Of a DNA stretch of 64,000 nt, positions 26,846 to 33,441 are shown in pieces (positions within the stretch are counted from its first letter, which is position 1; each line of letters begins with the position of its first letter). Source of the stretch: a virus; the IMG/VR virus record IMGVR_UViG_3300042890_002891, positions 62,001 through 126,000 of that record, one strand, 5' to 3'. The notes below the pieces were generated by a model that made no database searches, was not told where the DNA came from, and saw only the letters and a list, made by a program, of their open reading frames with translations. The translations under genes were made by a program, and so were the position numbers.

Positions 26846-27084
26846 CTATATGAAAACACACTTATTCAGGAACGTGCTGATCAAACACAAGAGAGCTACT
26901 CTTGTGCCCATCCGCTGTCATTACTGTCCACATGTTCCGCCGCTTGTCCAGATCAACTGATTTCTCAGTGAGAGCCTATTTCATGCCAGCGAGGGAGTAG
27001 CCTGCTAAGGCGGGGTTCAAACCCATAATCCTGATTCACTTGCCTAACGGTGTGGATAACCTGTATAACTGTGCTTACATATAG
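26846..27084. repeat. Inverted-repeat element of the GAAACACA family (copy 5) enclosing a long structured RNA
   Basis: Arms CTATATGAAAACACA (26846-26860) and TGTGCTTACATATAG (27070-27084). The 209-nt interior has the perfect hairpin CACAAGAG-TAGC-TCTCTTGTG and the words GGCAAGTGAA, TATGGGTTTGAACCCC and TAGGCTCTCA, which recall the element at 25217-25438. It starts 2 nt beyond tRNA-Glu. Confidence 0.62.
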
Positions 27085-27086
27085 TG

Positions 27087-27122
27087 CCCAGAACCAAATC
27101 TGGGTACACTATACAAAATCAA
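27087..27122. ncRNA. Strong hairpin between promoter and tRNA-like region
   Basis: Two stacked stems, TATAGTG/CACTATA outside and CCCAGA/TCTGGG inside, make a compact hairpin near the 5' end of the transcript from 27182-27210. Confidence 0.5.
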
Positions 27123-27181
27123 ATTTTTAACGAACTCTTCACACTGTGTCAATGCACTGTGCTGCTTTCTAACTAGTCTCT

Positions 27182-27210
27182 AGTATAACATGTTATGCAA
27201 TACTGGTCAA
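27182..27210 (-). promoter_or_regulatory. Sigma70-type promoter of the 25-27 kb tRNA/RNA array
   Basis: TTGACC-N17-TATACT, reading into the tRNA and structured-RNA array. Confidence 0.8.
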
Positions 27211-27215
27211 CCTGT

Positions 27216-27275
27216 TTTGCAAATGCCCCGCTGTAGTGTAGGGTCTTTGCAAAATCTGCTGTTCTCCTGTCTCTT
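27216..27275 (-). ncRNA. Candidate small RNA (about 60 nt)
   Basis: Starts just after the promoter at 27282-27310 and ends at the hairpin TTTTGCAAA-GACCC...GGGG-C-ATTTGCAAAA, immediately before the next promoter. It has room only for a very short peptide, so a small RNA or attenuator is likely. Confidence 0.45.
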
Positions 27276-27281
27276 GTGTGT

Positions 27282-27310
27282 ATTATAGCACTAGACTGAA
27301 TAAGAGTCAA
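27282..27310 (-). promoter_or_regulatory. Sigma70-type early promoter
   Basis: TTGACT-N17-TATAAT with the usual ACACACA leader. Confidence 0.85.
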
Positions 27311-27316
27311 CCGCCA

Positions 27317-27341
27317 TAAAAAAACCCGCTTGCTGCGGGTC
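27317..27341 (-). terminator. Rho-independent terminator
   Basis: ACCCGC/GCGGGT stem with a 5-nt loop and seven T on the minus strand; ends the short unit started at 27463-27491. Confidence 0.9.
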
Positions 27342-27366
27342 TTTGAAGGATGCGTTTTTGATCACA

Positions 27367-27456
27367 TCAACAAAGACCCAGGCTCCCGTCACGCTCATAG
27401 GCCATCCCCGAATCAATTGTCGGTATGACTGCTGAGAGGATAGTGAGCCGGTTCAT
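27367..27456 (-). CDS. Possible 29-residue peptide or small RNA
   Basis: MNRLTILSAVIPTIDSGMAY.. in a unit with its own promoter and terminator (27491 to 27317, about 140 nt). The ATG is only 6 nt from the -10, so translation would be leaderless. A non-coding RNA is an equal alternative. Confidence 0.3.
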   Translation of the reverse strand: MNRLTILSAVIPTIDSGMAYERDGSLGLC

Positions 27457-27462
27457 AAGTGT

Positions 27463-27491
27463 AGTATATATGCCTTTGCGACAAAAGTCTA
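27463..27491 (-). promoter_or_regulatory. Probable sigma70-type promoter
   Basis: TAGACT-N17-TATACT, a weaker match than the others. Confidence 0.5.
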
Positions 27492-27516
27492 TTATTTTGG
27501 CAAAATTTGTGGTGGT

Positions 27517-28080
27517 TTAGTCTGAGACCACTGACCATCCTAGACGAGCAAGGTCTTCACGTATCTCATCAGTGACCATGCCCTCGCCCACATGTGCTTG
27601 GCTTTCCCGGTGGAACGTCTGCTGCTCTTGTGTGAGCATGTTCCATTCAGCCTGTTCTAGTGTGGCAGTATCCCTGATGCCTGAACAGTACCAGTCAATG
27701 TAGTCACCTTCGCCCCGCATGTTGGCCACAATGCCACCAGCCGATCGCCATGTACAGGCCCAGGTTTGATCTTTCAGTATGGTCCACACATCTTGTTTCT
27801 GGAACGTGTTGTTGCACAGGGCAGCATAGAGATTTTGAGCATACACTCTGCTTTCGCAAACCTTGGCCACCATCCAGTCGGTGGTACGCATGTCAAATTC
27901 CATGTTGTTCTTTTGCCATTCAGCATTGACTAGATTTTCTTCATCTCGAAGTGCCCAGCTTTCGTACATTTCAAGCATGGCCTGCACCTCAGGATCGTCG
28001 AGACTCTGGCCCGCTTCTAAACAACCTTCAATGTACTTTTGCTTTTGAAAAGTGTGACGATCAGGACTGGCGGAAATCAT
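27517..28080 (-). CDS. Conserved phage protein, function unknown
   Basis: 187 residues, rich in Trp, Glu and Asp. The C-terminal half (WRSAGGIVANMRGEGDYIDW, later VTDEIREDLARLGWS) is a pattern I recall from other T4-like phage genomes without function. No membrane or metal motif. It overlaps the upstream gene by ATGA. Confidence 0.72.
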   Translation of the reverse strand: MISASPDRHTFQKQKYIEGCLEAGQSLDDPEVQAMLEMYESWALRDEENLVNAEWQKNNMEFDMRTTDWMVAKVCESRVYAQNLYAALCNNTFQKQDVWTILKDQTWACTWRSAGGIVANMRGEGDYIDWYCSGIRDTATLEQAEWNMLTQEQQTFHRESQAHVGEGMVTDEIREDLARLGWSVVSD

Positions 28081-28331
28081 TGCAGGATTCTTGTGTGGGA
28101 ACCAGATTCAATACTGTCTAGGGATTCTGCCAGTCGTTGTGCCAGTTCGGGATCAGATTCAGTCAGCTGTTCAAAATCTACTGCATGACTCGTGGCCGCA
28201 AGGTCTTCGGCTGTCATGTTCTCAAACATGCTGTGAATTTCAGCCATCAAGAGATCCAGTTCCTCTTGAGTTCCTTCAAAATCGTCAAAGCAGCCTGGGG
28301 CAAATTGCACTTTTAGTGGTTGATCAGTCAT
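28077..28331 (-). CDS. Small acidic conserved phage protein
   Basis: 84 residues from the ATG at 28329-28331; an in-frame ATG four codons earlier would lie in the CCA end of tRNA-Leu. VQFAPGCFDDFEGTQEELD is a recognisable phage-conserved block, followed by an acidic helical region. Function unknown. Transcribed with tRNA-Leu/Arg/Met upstream. Confidence 0.72.
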   Translation of the reverse strand: MTDQPLKVQFAPGCFDDFEGTQEELDLLMAEIHSMFENMTAEDLAATSHAVDFEQLTESDPELAQRLAESLDSIESGSHTRILQ

Positions 28332-28342
28332 ATGTTCTTTCA

Positions 28343-28420
28343 TGGTGCGGTGGGCGGGATTCGAACCCGCACTGTACAGATTTTAAGTCTGTTGTCTCCT
28401 ACCTATTGCACTACCACCGC
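28343..28420 (-). tRNA. tRNA-Leu(UAA) with short variable region
   Basis: Acceptor GCGGTGG/CCACCGC; loop CTTAAAA closed by ACAGA/TCTGT; variable region only ACAGT; T-arm GCGGG-TTCGAAT-CCCGC; CCA encoded. Confidence 0.82.
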
Positions 28421-28427
28421 ATTGCTC

Positions 28428-28502
28428 TGGTCCGGCGTGACGGAATCGAACCGCCATGTACAGGGTAGAAACCTGCTATATTATCCATTATATGAACGCC
28501 AG
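28428..28502 (-). tRNA. tRNA-Arg(UCU)
   Basis: Acceptor CTGGCGT/ACGCCGG; loop TTTCTAC closed by CAGG/CCTG; T-loop TTCGATT; CCA encoded. Confidence 0.88.
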
Positions 28503-28507
28503 ATACT

Positions 28508-28582
28508 TGGTGCGACTCCTTGGTTTCGATCCAAGTACCAAGACCTTATGAGGGTCCTGCTCTCCCATTGAGCTAGAGTCGC
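28508..28582 (-). tRNA. tRNA with CAU anticodon (Met, or Ile2)
   Basis: Acceptor GCGACTC/GAGTCGC fully paired; loop CTCATAA closed by GACC/GGTC; T-arm CTTGG-ATCGAAA-CCAAG; CCA encoded. Confidence 0.87.
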
Positions 28583-28591
28583 TATTTTTAC

Positions 28592-28620
28592 ATTGTAACA
28601 GGAAAGTTATTTAGTGTCAA
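28592..28620 (-). promoter_or_regulatory. Sigma70-type promoter of tRNA-Met/Arg/Leu
   Basis: TTGACA-N17-TACAAT, 10 nt upstream of tRNA-Met. Confidence 0.78.
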
Positions 28621-28624
28621 CAGA

Positions 28625-28819
28625 TTATTTCACAGACAGCAACGCCTGTAGATCCTGAATTTGTTTTTGCAAACGCTCAATTTCTGCGGCTGCTTCATCC
28701 AAGAGATCAGCAATACGGTCAGTCTCACCTTGTTCCACACTTCTGCGTCCAGGAATCTGTCTGCGTATCTCGGCTCGCTTGCGTAATCGGTACACCAGAC
28801 CTTGTTCTTGCAAGGTCAT
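28625..28819 (-). CDS. Small coiled-coil protein
   Basis: 64 residues. From about residue 28 onwards the chain is a heptad-patterned helix (ADLLDEAAAEIERLQKQIQD), the front part is very basic. Last gene of the long early operon that starts at 33624; its ATG overlaps the previous stop. Function unknown. Confidence 0.68.
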   Translation of the reverse strand: MTLQEQGLVYRLRKRAEIRRQIPGRRSVEQGETDRIADLLDEAAAEIERLQKQIQDLQALLSVK

Positions 28820-29025
28820 GATTCGACTCCAAAATGTTTTTTAATTCTTTGTCCAGTTGTTTGTGTGACATATCCACACCCAGCCGAAGTATTTCTTTCA
28901 ATATCTGCAACTTGGGCACATTCCTGAATCAGTAGTTCAGCAAACTTTTCTAGTGTTCGACCGCCCACGTCAGGATAGTGGCTACCGCCAGCCGCCAGGG
29001 CCAGTTGTTTAATTTGTTCGTTCAT
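28816..29025 (-). CDS. MNERI-family small protein (copy 1)
   Basis: 69 residues. It carries the family landmarks: MNEQIKQLALAAG at the start, LEKFAELLIQECAQVA in the middle and IKKHFGVES at the end. Ten such paralogs lie in this window (28.8-35.4 kb). The ends are conserved and the part between the start and the KFAELI block varies. The frame was cut to the ATG at 29023-29025, which overlaps the upstream stop. Function unknown; probably a small helical protein. Confidence 0.72.
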   Translation of the reverse strand: MNEQIKQLALAAGGSHYPDVGGRTLEKFAELLIQECAQVADIERNTSAGCGYVTQTTGQRIKKHFGVES

Positions 29026-29240
29026 GATTCGACTCCAAAATGTTCCAACACAATTTTTCTTGCCCGTGGATGACCATCTATATCTTCGGCAAGTTGGGCA
29101 CATTCCCGAACAATTGACTCTGCAAACTTTGCCAATTCATCTGCCCAACATTCAGCAAACGCTCTCACAGGAGTTTCTGTTGGGTCGTAGGTAAATTCTA
29201 TTCCAGCCTGTTCGGCAAGTAGTCGAATTCGTTCGTTCAT
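29022..29240 (-). CDS. MNERI-family small protein (copy 2)
   Basis: 72 residues with MNERIRLLAEQAG, LAKFAESIVRECAQLAED and VLEHFGVES. It overlaps its neighbours by ATGA on both sides. See copy 1 for the family. Confidence 0.75.
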   Translation of the reverse strand: MNERIRLLAEQAGIEFTYDPTETPVRAFAECWADELAKFAESIVRECAQLAEDIDGHPRARKIVLEHFGVES

Positions 29241-29473
29241 GATTTCTCCAGAGTCCGTAATAGCGTTTTTTCCCGAAATGTGGCCAGGCGTTGGTCAAGT
29301 TCGGCCCTGACATCCCAGTGTTGTTTGCTGAGTCTTAAAACCCAGGCACTCAACAGGCCCAGCTGATATGCAATTTCATCTGCGTCCGTGTATTGGCCGC
29401 CACTGCTGACTGCGTTTAGCACATCAGTTATTTCTTTGTGATTTTTTACGTGAACTTTTAGGTTGCTATACAT
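29237..29473 (-). CDS. Small hypothetical protein
   Basis: 78 residues, helical with a basic start (MYSNLKVHVKNHKEITDVLN...) and a Leu/Arg-rich end. Placed between the polynucleotide kinase and MNERI copies in the same operon. Function not recognised. Confidence 0.65.
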   Translation of the reverse strand: MYSNLKVHVKNHKEITDVLNAVSSGGQYTDADEIAYQLGLLSAWVLRLSKQHWDVRAELDQRLATFREKTLLRTLEKS

Positions 29474-29927
29474 GCCATATCTCCTGGAACCCCTCTTCCA
29501 GTGTGGGTTCTTTCAAATTTTGTAACATACTTAGCATCACATGATCCGGAATGCTTTTGCCTGGACGGCCAGCCAGTCTACGAGCAAGTTCCACAGGTTC
29601 GGGTGTGCCAAACACCACAGCAATATGTTCATAGTCGGGCAGCATGTGAAACTTCTTTCGTCGGCTGGCCACAGTGGTTGAGGTTTGATCCCAGATCACA
29701 CTGTGACCATGTTCCCGTGCAAACACCACCTGTTGAGCCATTAGATCCACTGCTCGAGGCATGTAGTCTCGAAACACTTGATTGTAGGTTTGGCCTTGTG
29801 CTCTAGCATAGTCTTCCACAAACGTGTCTGTACTAACCACAGTCAAGCCCAGGGCCCATATTTGGTTCCGGATCCAGGTGCTTTTACCCGAACCTGGCAC
29901 TCCAATCATTTGATAACATTTTGGCAT
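29466..29927 (-). CDS. Polynucleotide kinase-like P-loop protein
   Basis: 153 residues. GVPGSGKST (residues 9-16) is the Walker A loop; VVSTDTFVEDYA and WDQTSTTVASRRKK follow the order seen in the kinase domain of T4 PseT. The 3'-phosphatase domain of PseT is absent. It would phosphorylate 5'-OH ends of RNA or DNA. The RNA ligase gene lies directly upstream and overlaps it, so the pair probably repairs cleaved tRNA (known for T4; inferred here). Confidence 0.82.
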   Translation of the reverse strand: MPKCYQMIGVPGSGKSTWIRNQIWALGLTVVSTDTFVEDYARAQGQTYNQVFRDYMPRAVDLMAQQVVFAREHGHSVIWDQTSTTVASRRKKFHMLPDYEHIAVVFGTPEPVELARRLAGRPGKSIPDHVMLSMLQNLKEPTLEEGFQEIWHV

Positions 29928-30814
29928 CCTGCCTCCAGATAGTTTCTAACCCAGGCCAAGCGAGCCTGTTCGTCCATCACAGTATAAGTGTCGATGTTGT
30001 TGCGTATGTGATCCAACAGCGGGTAGTATTCCTCGTCAATCTGTTCTCGAAACTGTTGAGTCAACAACTTGTCAGTTCTTGGGTTACGTGCCACCCACTT
30101 GGCAGTCAGGTAGTAGGGTGACTTCAACTTGGAACTCACATTACCTTCATCGGTATAGAAAACAAAACCTTCGTGCTTGACAGTCTTGACTTCTTGCAAT
30201 AGTTGACCCATTGAAGTGTAAAACGACTGCACAATGCGTGTGCGAAACGCATTTTGCAACAGCATCATGATTGCAGCATTGGCCTCAATTGGACTGCACC
30301 ATTCGTTCTTGCGCATGCCCAACAAGTACATGCCTGGCTGCTCAGGAACAATGTGTGGATCACTTTCATGAACACATTCAAACATAAATGTGTGGCCTTC
30401 ATACTGCTTGCAAGTGGCACGATAACGATCTATGTTGTCACCAATCATTTCACGTGCCATGTCAACATAAGGACTGTCAGTGCTACCAGTTGTGCTGATC
30501 AGTACATCATCCCGATACCATGTGCAAGCCACCATGAAACCGTTGACCTTGCGATAAGCAGTCACATGAACATTGTCAGCCAGCACAGGTGCAGACTTTT
30601 CAATGCCGTAGTTGTAGATCTTGGTGAATGGATAAGCAACCAAGTTGAAGTCACGATCCACAATGCTTCCACGACATTCGGCAATGTATTCGTCCCAGAG
30701 GCTGTCGTAGAACACTTTCTTCTTGTACTTGAGCACGTAGATACCATCGCCACATTCTCGGCGGTTCACCAGATTGGATGATTCCACATACTGTTTTAGT
30801 TTTTCTCTAAACAT
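29906..30814 (-). CDS. RNA ligase
   Basis: 302 residues. The nucleotidyl-transferase motifs are present in order: AYRKVNGFMVA with Lys89 as the adenylated lysine (KxxG), CRGSIVD upstream, FMFECVHESD (motif IIIa-like), HEGFVFYTDEG (motif IV) and SSKLKSPYYL (motif V). This fits the T4 RNA ligase 1-type group. With the neighbouring kinase it would reseal tRNAs cut by host anticodon nucleases. Confidence 0.85.
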   Translation of the reverse strand: MFREKLKQYVESSNLVNRRECGDGIYVLKYKKKVFYDSLWDEYIAECRGSIVDRDFNLVAYPFTKIYNYGIEKSAPVLADNVHVTAYRKVNGFMVACTWYRDDVLISTTGSTDSPYVDMAREMIGDNIDRYRATCKQYEGHTFMFECVHESDPHIVPEQPGMYLLGMRKNEWCSPIEANAAIMMLLQNAFRTRIVQSFYTSMGQLLQEVKTVKHEGFVFYTDEGNVSSKLKSPYYLTAKWVARNPRTDKLLTQQFREQIDEEYYPLLDHIRNNIDTYTVMDEQARLAWVRNYLEAGCQNVIK

Positions 30815-31355
30815 GATGACCCTTGATCTTGCCTTTTAGGGCTTGTGCAATAGCACGTTCCATGGTGATAGCAATTGCGCCAGTGGCATCCATGCCCACG
30901 TCCAACGCACGATAATTTTCCAGGCTGCTGGTGCCACCGTGCAAGTGTCCGTGAAAATGAACAGCACCGCGATGCATCTGATCCCACTCTGCTATGGGAT
31001 AATGAAACATCACTACCTTGGTTTCGTTGAACTGTGCATCCAGGTACTTGTGTATCTGTGCAAAGCAGTCACGGAAATCCTGATCTTGCAACAGCTTGCG
31101 GTCGTGGTTGCCTTCAACCAGAATCTTGACTCCATTCAGTCGACGCACAGTTGCCACGGCTTTTTCCGCAGGCAAGAATGCCACGTCACCCAGAATGTAC
31201 ACAGTGTCGTCTGCGCCAATCAAGTCGTTCCATTCTCGAATCATGGCCTCGTTCATGTAGGCCACATCGTTACGAAACCGTGCCCGTGACTCAGGGCAAA
31301 ATTTCATTATGTTCTTGTGTCCCCAGTGGAGATCACTTGTGATCCAGGTTGTCAT
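30807..31355 (-). CDS. Metallophosphoesterase
   Basis: 182 residues. SDLHWGHKN (Asp8, His10), LGDVAF, EGNHDRK, FHYPIAEW and HFHGHLHGG are the five calcineurin-like metal-binding motifs in order. It hydrolyses phosphoesters of nucleotides or nucleic-acid ends; the substrate is not visible. Overlaps the RNA ligase start by 8 nt, so an RNA-end processing role (for example removal of cyclic phosphate) is an attractive inference. Confidence 0.87.
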   Translation of the reverse strand: MTTWITSDLHWGHKNIMKFCPESRARFRNDVAYMNEAMIREWNDLIGADDTVYILGDVAFLPAEKAVATVRRLNGVKILVEGNHDRKLLQDQDFRDCFAQIHKYLDAQFNETKVVMFHYPIAEWDQMHRGAVHFHGHLHGGTSSLENYRALDVGMDATGAIAITMERAIAQALKGKIKGHHV

Positions 31356-31367
31356 TCTTGTAGTCTC

Positions 31368-31592
31368 TTAATGTTTAGGTTGTTCTTTTTTTGCAGGTTT
31401 CTTTTCTCGTCGGGCTTTTTCTTCTTCAACTGCTTTTTTCTGTGCCTCTGTCATGACCAATACTGTTTTGCATGTTTTTTTGGCAGGTGCTTTTGAAGAA
31501 GCCTCGCTGGTTTCACACACCCGTTGAGTTTTGTAAGCCGGGCTGGGCGAAACCGCAATCAGTATCAATATACAACAGATGTATTTCTTCAC
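31368..31592 (-). CDS. Small exported or membrane-anchored Lys-rich protein
   Basis: 74 residues. An N-terminal hydrophobic segment (MKKYICCILILIAVSPSPAY) looks like a signal peptide, with CC that could also mark lipidation, though no clean lipobox is seen. The rest is a highly charged Lys/Glu/Pro tail. Unknown function; envelope-directed by appearance. Confidence 0.65.
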   Translation of the reverse strand: MKKYICCILILIAVSPSPAYKTQRVCETSEASSKAPAKKTCKTVLVMTEAQKKAVEEEKARREKKPAKKEQPKH

Positions 31593-31617
31593 TTGTCAAC
31601 TTCTCAAATTTGTTCGT

Positions 31618-31923
31618 TCATTGTTCAACTCCGAATACTTGATTAATCCATTGTCTTGCTGTAATGTTTTGATATTTAACATCACTACCGTGCTTGCCGC
31701 CAGGATACACAACAAATACTTCGTTCATTACATCATCAATAATCAACTCGGCAAACTTTTTCAGTAAATCGCCTTCTAGCAATTTTACAGCGACTTCATA
31801 GTTGTTCGAAACAAAGTCGTTATCGCTTTCTAAATAGCCATCAGGCTCCTCGTCAATATACGGTCTCCGAGGAATGACATTGATACCAGCCTCTACAGCA
31901 AGTTGAGTAATTCTTTCATTCAT
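31618..31923 (-). CDS. MNERI-family small protein (copy 3)
   Basis: 101 residues, the longest copy. MNERITQLAVEAG, then an acidic insertion, LKKFAELIIDDVMNEV and an end of QWINQVFGVEQ. The ATG overlaps the stop of the 39-residue ORF upstream. Confidence 0.72.
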   Translation of the reverse strand: MNERITQLAVEAGINVIPRRPYIDEEPDGYLESDNDFVSNNYEVAVKLLEGDLLKKFAELIIDDVMNEVFVVYPGGKHGSDVKYQNITARQWINQVFGVEQ

Positions 31924-32039
31924 TCTTCATTTGCCTTAATAAGAGCCATTAGAAATTTCAATTCCGATAATTGCACTGGAATCTCTGATTCTATTTCCAT
32001 CCCTGTAATAAGAGATTGTAGATATTCAATTGGGGTCAT
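31920..32039 (-). CDS. Small ORF (39 residues) between MNERI copies
   Basis: MTPIEYLQSLITGMEIESEI.. continues to an acidic end. ATGA overlaps with the copies on both sides support translation. Function unknown. Confidence 0.55.
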   Translation of the reverse strand: MTPIEYLQSLITGMEIESEIPVQLSELKFLMALIKANEE

Positions 32040-32263
32040 TCTCCAACTCCGAAATGTTTTAAAATATCAGATTCATACCATTCACCATGATAATCACCGC
32101 ATCGACCTCTTGACTGTATATGGATTTGTTCCAAACATTCCTGCACAATCAACTCAGCGAACTTTTTTGTAAAGTTGTTGAATTCTTCCGCTGTAAATGG
32201 TCCATTAGGATCGACAGTGCCGTCAGCAGCCTGAAGTTCAAGTTCTCTAATTCGTTCGTTCAT
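32036..32263 (-). CDS. MNERI-family small protein (copy 4)
   Basis: 75 residues from the ATG at 32261-32263. MNERIRELELQAADG, TKKFAELIVQECLEQI and ILKHFGVGE. Confidence 0.75.
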   Translation of the reverse strand: MNERIRELELQAADGTVDPNGPFTAEEFNNFTKKFAELIVQECLEQIHIQSRGRCGDYHGEWYESDILKHFGVGE

Positions 32264-32493
32264 CCTTCGACTCCAAAATGTTTTGCAATTGCATAGCCGA
32301 CCCAAGATATACCTAGTTTTTCTGCATCATCCTCGCACACTTCATCTACTTTATCAACCTGTGCTAGACATTCTTGCACAATCAACTTGGCGAACTTTTC
32401 TTTATCAAACACTTCAAAGGTAAGTGGATTGTAAGGAGTGGGGCCTTGAATAGATGTAGCCTGTTCAGCAAGTTTTTGAATTCGTTCGTTCAT
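32260..32493 (-). CDS. MNERI-family small protein (copy 5)
   Basis: 77 residues from the ATG at 32491-32493. MNERIQKLAEQATS, KEKFAKLIVQECLAQV and AIAKHFGVEG. Confidence 0.75.
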   Translation of the reverse strand: MNERIQKLAEQATSIQGPTPYNPLTFEVFDKEKFAKLIVQECLAQVDKVDEVCEDDAEKLGISWVGYAIAKHFGVEG

Positions 32494-32609
32494 AGAATCT
32501 CCCAAGTGATAGCAGTTGAATTTGTTGCCTTGCGTGCCTTCCAGTAAGGCAGTGCCCATGTCACATTCGATTCAACCACAATAAGTCGTTTGTTAAAATA
32601 TACTTTCAT
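32490..32609 (-). CDS. Small ORF (39 residues) between MNERI copies
   Basis: MKVYFNKRLIVVESNVTWAL.. basic and Trp-rich. Start and stop overlap the neighbouring frames by ATGA, which supports coding. Function unknown. Confidence 0.55.
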   Translation of the reverse strand: MKVYFNKRLIVVESNVTWALPYWKARKATNSTAITWEIL

Positions 32610-32812
32610 TCTTCAACTCCGAAATGTTCATACAAATCTTGAGGGGTAGCATGACCTGAACGGGAATAAACAACTTCAGCACATTCCCGCACAATCATGT
32701 CAGCGAACACCTGTTTGATTTTGAGCACCTGGCTGTGACTCAGCCGGGTGTATGTTTCAGGCACTGCTGCATCCAGGGCCTGTGCCCACAGTTGATCAAT
32801 TCGTTGGTTTAT
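32606..32812 (-). CDS. MNERI-family copy 6 with ATA in place of the start codon
   Basis: 68 residues if counted from the ATA at 32810-32812 that replaces ATG: (I)NQRIDQLWAQAL, IKQVFADMIVRECAEVV and LYEHFGVEE. All other copies begin ATGAACGAAC or similar; here it reads ATAAACCAAC, with no in-frame ATG, GTG or TTG nearby upstream. Either ATA works as a rare start by coupling to the upstream gene, or this copy is silenced. Confidence 0.55.
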   Translation of the reverse strand: MNQRIDQLWAQALDAAVPETYTRLSHSQVLKIKQVFADMIVRECAEVVYSRSGHATPQDLYEHFGVEE

Positions 32813-32815
32813 ACA

Positions 32816-33001
32816 TCAACTCCGAAATGTTTGCTTGACCAGTTGGCCAGTTTTTCGATCCACTGACTCAACCACAATCCCTTGCTTCAACATGTTCTCG
32901 TTCTGTGTGCCTGTTGTTTCACATTGCCGACAGAGTTTGAACACGCCCAGCAACATGATGAAATGTCCGTTGTGGGGTTTACCACAGTTAATACAGTTCA
33001 T
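32816..33001 (-). CDS. Small zinc-ribbon-like protein
   Basis: 61 residues. CINCGK near the N-terminus and CRQCET about 20 residues later form two CxxC pairs, a probable single zinc site. Basic tail. May bind nucleic acid (inference). Confidence 0.68.
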   Translation of the reverse strand: MNCINCGKPHNGHFIMLLGVFKLCRQCETTGTQNENMLKQGIVVESVDRKTGQLVKQTFRS

Positions 33002-33228
33002 CGTTCAACTCCGAAATGTTTCAACAAATCTGTAATAGCAAATTCACAACCCATCTTTTCACTATCAGTATCACAATTAGTTTCAATTGTTTTCTCAATG
33101 GATCGAGCACATTCTCTCACAATCAACTCGGCGAACTTTTCAGTAAACTCTTTAGGCAAATCAAAGTCTACATGGTCGGGAATTGCCTTAATAGCCTCAG
33201 AGATAAGTTTTCCAATTTGTTCGTTCAT
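32998..33228 (-). CDS. MNERI-family small protein (copy 7)
   Basis: 76 residues. MNEQIGKLISEAIK, TEKFAELIVRECARSIE and LLKHFGVER; ATGA overlaps both sides. Confidence 0.75.
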   Translation of the reverse strand: MNEQIGKLISEAIKAIPDHVDFDLPKEFTEKFAELIVRECARSIEKTIETNCDTDSEKMGCEFAITDLLKHFGVER

Positions 33229-33431
33229 TCTGCTTCTCCTACAAATTCACGTACCCATTCAAATCTGGTGCTGGCAGGCACCCATCTGAACTGGCTCTTT
33301 CTGCGTTCAGATTGTTGCCAGTCCATGCATATCATCACCCAGTCGGGCTCAGTACTGAAGGCCACAGTTTCAGCAACCCGCACGACTTCTACAAATCGTC
33401 CGTCTGTTGTTTTTGCTACCATAACCATCAT
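33225..33431 (-). CDS. Small hypothetical protein
   Basis: 68 residues from the ATG at 33429-33431, chosen because AAGGAG lies 5 nt upstream; the open frame extends 9 codons further. Beta-rich (MMVMVAKTTDGRFVEVVRVA...). Function unknown. Confidence 0.65.
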   Translation of the reverse strand: MMVMVAKTTDGRFVEVVRVAETVAFSTEPDWVMICMDWQQSERRKSQFRWVPASTRFEWVREFVGEAE

Positions 33432-33441
33432 GTAGTGCTCC

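Noticed and set aside
19875-27084. Integron attC-like recombination sites
   Set aside because: The inverted arms lack the GTTRRRY/RYYYAAC core boxes, and no integrase gene is visible in the window.
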